A stretch of DNA of 47,901 nt from Betaproteobacteria bacterium. GTDB taxonomy: Bacteria > Pseudomonadota > Gammaproteobacteria > Burkholderiales > SG8-39. Numbering within the stretch: the first letter of the stretch is position 1; each line of letters starts with the position of its first letter. The stretch covers positions 1 through 47,901 of the forward strand of contig JACQTO010000111.1 in assembly GCA_016210745.1 (NCBI GenBank), given 5' to 3'. Shown here piece by piece: positions 43,436-47,901 of the stretch. Made by a program: the position numbers and the translations under genes. Below the pieces are notes generated by a model that worked only from the letters and a program-made list of their open reading frames with translations, was not told the DNA's origin and did not search any database.

Positions 43436-44680
43436 TCACTTCGCCGGCAACACCACGTAGACGAAGGCTCTGGGCTTCTGGCGGGAGTAATGGACGGCGA
43501 GATTGCTGACATCCGCTTCGGTGAGCCCGTCGGTCATGGCATGCATCTGCGGACTCTTGCGCGCGCCCTTTTGATACGCGCGCAGCACCCTTTCCAGATA
43601 ATCGGCGCGCTGTCCCGCCAAGGCCGGGGAGCGCGGGTCCGTGCTGTTGCCGTTCACCCCATGGCAGCGATCGCAGCGCTGCGCCAACTCGACCGTTGTC
43701 AGCGGCTTGCGCACTTTCGGCGCCTGCGGCTGCTGATTGGCGTAAAAGGCGGCCATATCCCTCACGACGCGGTCATCGACCGAAGCCGCGGGGGCTTTCA
43801 TCGACTGGTCGCTGCGCGTTCCGTCCCGGTACGCCTTCATAGCCACCGCGAAATACTGTGCGTCCTGTCCGGCAAGACTCGGCGTGGCAGGATTGCCGCT
43901 GACACCCAGGTCGCCGTGGCAGCTCGCACAAGCGGCAGCGGCAGCCTTGCCCGCAGCCTGGTTGCCCTGGGCCGGCGTTTTCGCCCGGGCCGGCTTTTGC
44001 AGAGCGTAAAACAGCGCGATGTTCTTTATGTCTGCCTCGCCCACGGCGGCGAGCAGCGTCTTCATCATGTCGTCCTTGCGCTGGCCGTTCTTGTAGGCAT
44101 CCATCGCCGCGACCAGGTATTTCGGGTCAAGTCCGACCAGGTTCGGCATTCCCGGTGTCGTGCTGACGCCGGTTGCGCCATGGCAGCCTGCGCAGCCGGC
44201 GGCTGCGGCCTTGCCGGCGCTGATCGGATCGGATTTTGCCGGGGCGGCTTTGGCGCTGCTCGCCGCTGCGCTTGGCGGTGCGGGCTCGAGGCTGGCGTAG
44301 TACGCGGACACCTTCATCAGCGCGTCGTCGCTGAGGAACTTGACCGAATTGTCCATGGCGTTTTCGCCGCGGGCGCCGATCTGATAGGCTCGCAGTTCAA
44401 TGTGAAGGTATGCCGGACGCTGACCTGCTATGTGGGGCACTCCCTTGGCATTGGCCGGGGCGATGCCGTCGATGCCGTGGCAGCGCGCGCAAGAGGCCTG
44501 CGCGACACGCTTTCCTTCGGCGATATCCGAAGGCGTCGCATAGGCGGCCCTAAGGTCGTCGGCGCTGCCCGATTTGCCCGCGGGAGGAGACGCGGCCTCG
44601 ACTGGTGAAAAAAATACGCTCGTTGCTGCCGCAGCGAGCGTGGATACCATCAGGAAAAAAGTCCTCGTACTGCTCTTCAT
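43436..44680 (-). CDS. tetraheme cytochrome c built of four c4-like domains
   Basis: 414 residues from the ATG at 44680 (AGGG seven bases upstream). After a signal peptide (FFLMVSTLAAAATSVFFSPVEAA) four c4-like domains follow, each with one CXXCH: CARCH (about 64-68), CAGCH (163-167), CASCH (251-255) and CDRCH (336-340). Each domain repeats the P.L.GQ..Y......Y..G.R....M pattern supplying the Met ligand. Ala/Pro/Lys-rich linkers join them. Normal cytochrome c4 has two such domains, so this is a doubled form. It is periplasmic and likely hands electrons between the NrfD/ferredoxin unit and the small cytochromes. Confidence 0.9.
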   Translation of the reverse strand: MKSSTRTFFLMVSTLAAAATSVFFSPVEAASPPAGKSGSADDLRAAYATPSDIAEGKRVAQASCARCHGIDGIAPANAKGVPHIAGQRPAYLHIELRAYQIGARGENAMDNSVKFLSDDALMKVSAYYASLEPAPPSAAASSAKAAPAKSDPISAGKAAAAGCAGCHGATGVSTTPGMPNLVGLDPKYLVAAMDAYKNGQRKDDMMKTLLAAVGEADIKNIALFYALQKPARAKTPAQGNQAAGKAAAAACASCHGDLGVSGNPATPSLAGQDAQYFAVAMKAYRDGTRSDQSMKAPAASVDDRVVRDMAAFYANQQPQAPKVRKPLTTVELAQRCDRCHGVNGNSTDPRSPALAGQRADYLERVLRAYQKGARKSPQMHAMTDGLTEADVSNLAVHYSRQKPRAFVYVVLPAK

Positions 44681-44805
44681 CGACAAGCCCTAGTACGGTC
44701 GTTGGGGTGATACGGCGCGTTGCAACCCGCGGATTATCCACTTATGCCCCGATTCCCGCAATTCCTAGGGTATTTACCGATCGTACTCGATTCCTGCAAA
44801 CGGGT

Positions 44806-46005
44806 CTATCCTTGGGCATGCAGGGAAGACGAGGACTTCGCGTGATCCTCCCAAGGCGGAAACAGCCGCGTCAAAACCACCAGCACCAGGAACGGCGCAA
44901 TGATCAACGCGGCTCCCATCAATGCACCCTCCTGCCCCCAAAACGTCATCTGATACGACAGCAGCCCCTTGCCCGTCTTGGAGATCTCCTGTCCGCCGAT
45001 CACCACGTTCCAGCGCATCATGAATACCGAGAACAGAACCAGGCAGGCGCAAGTCGTCACGCCCGCAATCAGTGCACGACCGGTGGTGCCGCGCCAGATC
45101 ATGTAGGAGAGCCAGAGGAACGGCAAGATAGCGCCGACCGCGAACTGCAGAATGAAGTAGGGAATCAGCAGCGGACCGGTTACGTATTCCATGATCATCT
45201 CAACGCCTTCCCGGCCCTTGTACACGATATTGGCGAATTCCAGGCCCTCCAGAACGAGCGCCACCATGATGAAGGCCCAAATCGTGTAGGCCAGACCCTT
45301 CAGACACGCCAGGTCGATCGGGATCTTGCGCAGCTTGGAAGAGACGACAAAGATCACAGCCAGCAATGAAACGCCGGATATGATGGCCGAGAACAGGAAT
45401 ATCACCGGCATCAGATCGGAGGACCACCATTCGCGGGCCTTGACCGAACCGAATACGAACCCGACATAGCCGTGCAAGCCGTGCGCGCCGGGGATGCCGG
45501 CAATCGCCAGCCACAGGATCCATTTTTGGTCGTATCGCAATGCCTTCGGCGAAACGTCGTACGAACCGAGGGTGAGAAGGCGATAGAACGTCCCCAGAAT
45601 GCCTTTCCTTTGCTGGGCATTCTCGACAATGTAGGGCCGATACGCGAACCAGGTTTCCAGCAGCAAGAGGGCCACATAGAAACTGGCGAAATAGCCGAAC
45701 ATGGCCATCGCCGAGCTCCAGTGCGGCGTGATCGTCGAGTTGAATGCGCGTTCGGGATGCCCCAGGTGCAGCAGCAGCGGCAGGGGCACGAAGATCATGA
45801 AACAAAGGGAAGTCAACAGCGCCAGGTGCGCCACCGGCTTCAGCCGCTCGAAGCCGAATACCTGATACAGGCTCGATACGGTGAAGGCCCCTGCGACCAG
45901 CCCGGTGAGATAGGGATACACGGCGATCAGCACTGACCACTCGAAAACCGTCTCGTTCGGATATACCCACCCCGTATACGGTGCGAAGATGATGTGCGGT
46001 TCCAC
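44806..46005 (-). CDS. NrfD/PsrC-family membrane quinone oxidoreductase subunit
   Basis: 399 residues, rich in transmembrane helices (nine or ten by eye), starting with a GTG that shares one base with the stop of the ferredoxin gene (TAGTG). It resembles the longer NrfD-like proteins with HLGHPERAFN, a segment conserved in PsrC/ActC-type subunits, followed by SAMAMFGYF and a mid-protein GIPGAHGLHGYVGFVFGS. NrfD proteins exchange electrons between quinol and an attached iron-sulfur protein at the periplasmic side. It is transcribed directly after its ferredoxin partner. Confidence 0.9.
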   Translation of the reverse strand: MEPHIIFAPYTGWVYPNETVFEWSVLIAVYPYLTGLVAGAFTVSSLYQVFGFERLKPVAHLALLTSLCFMIFVPLPLLLHLGHPERAFNSTITPHWSSAMAMFGYFASFYVALLLLETWFAYRPYIVENAQQRKGILGTFYRLLTLGSYDVSPKALRYDQKWILWLAIAGIPGAHGLHGYVGFVFGSVKAREWWSSDLMPVIFLFSAIISGVSLLAVIFVVSSKLRKIPIDLACLKGLAYTIWAFIMVALVLEGLEFANIVYKGREGVEMIMEYVTGPLLIPYFILQFAVGAILPFLWLSYMIWRGTTGRALIAGVTTCACLVLFSVFMMRWNVVIGGQEISKTGKGLLSYQMTFWGQEGALMGAALIIAPFLVLVVLTRLFPPWEDHAKSSSSLHAQG

Positions 46006-46856
46006 TAGTTGACCTCTTTGTCGATGCCTACGTAATAAACATTCGGCGCATTGCCCGTTTCGGGTCTGAGCACCTGCACGCGATTGTTGCGAATGAACAA
46101 GCTGACCGGGCTCTGCTTATCCTTGACGTCCCCGAAAATTCGGGCCCCGACGGGGCAGGCCTCGACGCAGGCGGGCTGCATGCCCCTGGTGATGCGGTGA
46201 TAACACCACGTGCATTTGTCGGAGACTCCCCTCTCCTCGTCGAAATAGCGGGCTCCGTAAGGGCAGGCCTGAACGCAGTAGCGGCAGCCGATGCAGTAGT
46301 CGTGGTCGATCAGCACCACACCGTCCTCGGTCCTGTACGTCGCGCCCACCGGGCAAACCTGCACACACGCCGGATGGGTGCACTGATTGCATAATTTCGG
46401 CACGAAAAAGGCCTTGTCTACCTTCTTATCCTTGTAGCGATTGGCAAACCGGTACTCTTTTTGCGAACCCGAGGCTTCGATGTTGACCGGGTCCTGCTGG
46501 CTGTCGATCCGCACTTTTTCCTCGCCCTCAAGGTAGACGTAGCGCTCCACCCAGGTGCGGAATTGGTGCGCATTGCGCGGAACTTGGTTTTCCACCTTGC
46601 ATGCCTCCACACAGCGCAGGCAGCCGATGCATTTGGTGGCATCGACACCGAAAGCCCACTGGTGTTTGGTCCAGTCGTAATCCTTGGTCGGGAACGAGCC
46701 GCCTTGGGCGGGGGCATCGGTTTTTGCCGAGACGCCGGAGGCGACGCCCAAGGCGCCGGCACCGACGGCGGCGCCGGTGCAGACAGCCGCGCGACCGAGC
46801 TTGCTCAAAAATTCACGCCGCGCGGCGAGTGAAGGTTTCGGATCTTTGTTCATCAT
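46005..46856 (-). CDS. Tat-exported four-cluster 4Fe-4S ferredoxin (NrfC/TtrB/HybA-like)
   Basis: 283 residues from the ATG at 46856 (adjoining ATG at 46853 possible), with GAGGAAGGA just upstream. The Tat signal is ARREFLSKLGRAAVCTGAAV. Four cysteine groups bind four [4Fe-4S] clusters: CIGCLRCVEAC, CNQCTHPACVQVCPVGA, CIGCRYCVQACPYGA, and CTWC with PACVEACPVGA. Such subunits usually link an NrfD quinone protein to a molybdopterin or multiheme catalytic subunit. Here the gene lies 11 bases after a hexaheme cytochrome gene and touches the NrfD gene, so its likely redox partner is the cytochrome. Confidence 0.93.
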   Translation of the reverse strand: MMNKDPKPSLAARREFLSKLGRAAVCTGAAVGAGALGVASGVSAKTDAPAQGGSFPTKDYDWTKHQWAFGVDATKCIGCLRCVEACKVENQVPRNAHQFRTWVERYVYLEGEEKVRIDSQQDPVNIEASGSQKEYRFANRYKDKKVDKAFFVPKLCNQCTHPACVQVCPVGATYRTEDGVVLIDHDYCIGCRYCVQACPYGARYFDEERGVSDKCTWCYHRITRGMQPACVEACPVGARIFGDVKDKQSPVSLFIRNNRVQVLRPETGNAPNVYYVGIDKEVN

Positions 46857-46867
46857 TTCGTCCTTCC

Positions 46868-47848
46868 TCACTTGGGTGACTGACAGTTCTGCACAGCGTA
46901 GTAGGCGGCAAGGTTCGATATGTCCGTGTCGCTCAGGCCCCTGGTAACGCCCGCCATCATCGGGTCTTTGCGCAGTCCCGCCCTGAAGGCCTTGAGCACG
47001 TTGACAAGGTAAGCGGGCTTCTGCCCGGCAAAGCTGGGCCAAGCCGGATTGCTGCTGATGCCCGTTTCGCCATGGCAAGCCGCGCAGTTTTTCGCCAGAA
47101 CCTTGCCCAATGCGGCGTCGCCGATGCGAGTCTGGCTAGGCGGCGCTTTGCAGCTCAGGCCGGCGTAATACGCCGCGAGATCTTGAATGTCCGCATTGCT
47201 CAGCGCTTGCGCCAAGGGCGTCATCGCCACATCCTTCTGGGCCCCGGACTTATAGGCCGAAAGTATCCTGACAAGATAGGCCGCGTGCTGGCCCGCCAGA
47301 TTCGGCCAGGTGTCGTTCGGGCTGATGCCTTCTTCTCCGTGGCAGCTGGCGCACGCGGCGGCCGCACGCTGCTTGCCTGCCTGAACATTGCCGCTCACCT
47401 TGGTCGGCGCGGTGACAATCTTCGGGGCGTGGGGGTTGTGACAAGTGTTGCACTTCTGGCCGTTCGCGTGCTGGGCTACCTGAATCTGCGGCTGGGTGCG
47501 TGGCCTCTCCGGCATGGCCTCATGGCACAAGGTGCACAACTTTGCCGTATCGGAGGGGATCGGCAGTTTGCCATTCTGGGGATGCCCCTTGGCCGCGCCG
47601 TGACAGACTTCGCAGGTGACCGTCTTGTGGCTGTTGGCCGACCACTGGGCGTGGCGCTCGTTGTGACAGTCTTGGCAATACTTCGGCGTTTGGTACACCG
47701 GTTCCTGCGCGGCAATTTCAATGACCGAATTGCCGCGATAGTGGCCGAATTGATAGAACGAATCGGCCGTCAGAAACGGTATCGCAATCAGCGATACGAC
47801 AACGACAGCGGCGATCAAACTGAGCAGTCGAACGATGTGCTTGGGCAT
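46868..47848 (-). CDS. hexaheme cytochrome c: tetraheme N-domain fused to two c4-like domains
   Basis: 326 residues with an uncleaved-looking N-terminal helix (VRLLSLIAAVVVVSLIAIPF). The N-terminal half has four closely packed motifs CQDCH (58-62), CEVCH (79-83), CTLCH (105-109) and CNTCH (133-137) with many extra His, as in small tetraheme/NapC-like electron carriers. Two c4-like domains follow, with CASCH (166-170) and CAACH (255-259), each with the P.LAGQ/FAGQ..Y pattern. The fusion would collect electrons from the ferredoxin and feed c4-type carriers. It appears to be the first gene of this operon in view; only 53 bases remain to the window edge, so more genes may precede it. Confidence 0.9.
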   Translation of the reverse strand: MPKHIVRLLSLIAAVVVVSLIAIPFLTADSFYQFGHYRGNSVIEIAAQEPVYQTPKYCQDCHNERHAQWSANSHKTVTCEVCHGAAKGHPQNGKLPIPSDTAKLCTLCHEAMPERPRTQPQIQVAQHANGQKCNTCHNPHAPKIVTAPTKVSGNVQAGKQRAAAACASCHGEEGISPNDTWPNLAGQHAAYLVRILSAYKSGAQKDVAMTPLAQALSNADIQDLAAYYAGLSCKAPPSQTRIGDAALGKVLAKNCAACHGETGISSNPAWPSFAGQKPAYLVNVLKAFRAGLRKDPMMAGVTRGLSDTDISNLAAYYAVQNCQSPK

Positions 47849-47901
47849 ATTGGCCTTTTCAGGGTCTTCGCAGGAGACTATCCAGGTAGGAAGGCGACGG
47901 C

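Overview
The window looks like a chromosomal segment of a high-GC betaproteobacterium (Rhodocyclales/Burkholderiales/Nitrosomonadales-like). The basis is the by-eye GC richness, orphan Bug-family (TctC) solute receptors next to catabolic enzymes, a quinol-type NO reductase with NsrR and FNR/Dnr boxes, MdtABC-type efflux, and several short intergenic repeat families. No rRNA, tRNA, CRISPR array, phage or transposase gene was recognised.

Layout, left to right. 1-3.7 kb: the 3' end of a DUF5666 protein, then a minus-strand pair (CFA-type methyltransferase plus DWARF1-like FAD oxidase) matching the two enzymes that make 10-methyl fatty acids in actinobacteria, then YjbQ. 3.8-12.9 kb: a small outer-membrane protein and catabolic genes (amidohydrolase; a thiolase-like protein with its DUF35 partner; Bug receptor; amidase; GMC oxidoreductase), with a CorA-type transporter among them. 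13.2-16.5 kb: quinol NO reductase under a composite FNR + double NsrR promoter, and an output-less tandem-receiver protein. 16.9-26.3 kb: a complete four-gene RND efflux operon (adaptor, two permeases, outer-membrane lipoprotein). 26.7-32.3 kb: a second catabolic set (Bug receptor, flavoprotein dehydrogenase, UbiD-type decarboxylase, SDR). 32.7-38.5 kb: EttA, then mobB-moeA-moaD-moaE-crcB-DUF190, then a SCO protein. 39-42 kb: a molybdate regulator and transporter (modE-like, modA, modB, modC) with a ModE box. 42.1-47.8 kb: a respiratory electron-transfer operon made of a hexaheme cytochrome, a Tat-exported four-cluster ferredoxin, an NrfD-type quinone protein, a tetraheme c4-like cytochrome, a membrane monoheme protein and a c5-like cytochrome. 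These carry 12 CXXCH motifs in all, with no catalytic subunit in view.

How it fits together: the right third combines molybdate uptake, the later steps of molybdenum cofactor synthesis and a quinone/cytochrome c module, alongside NO detoxification or denitrification under FNR/NsrR. This is an organism that respires anaerobically on nitrogen oxides or similar acceptors while degrading aromatic or other organic acids.

The least expected content is intergenic. Family 1 is a roughly 220-nt element in three copies with serial long hairpins, compensatory base changes between copies and a possible alternative fold. Family 2 is a roughly 110-130-nt element in four copies with conserved flanks around a hairpin whose sequence is replaced while pairing is kept. 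Two more palindromic repeat families (a GGGGTCAGAGTAACATTTC-type palindrome and REP-like CCCGCG units) are also present. Families 1 and 2 abut at 38.6-38.95 kb.
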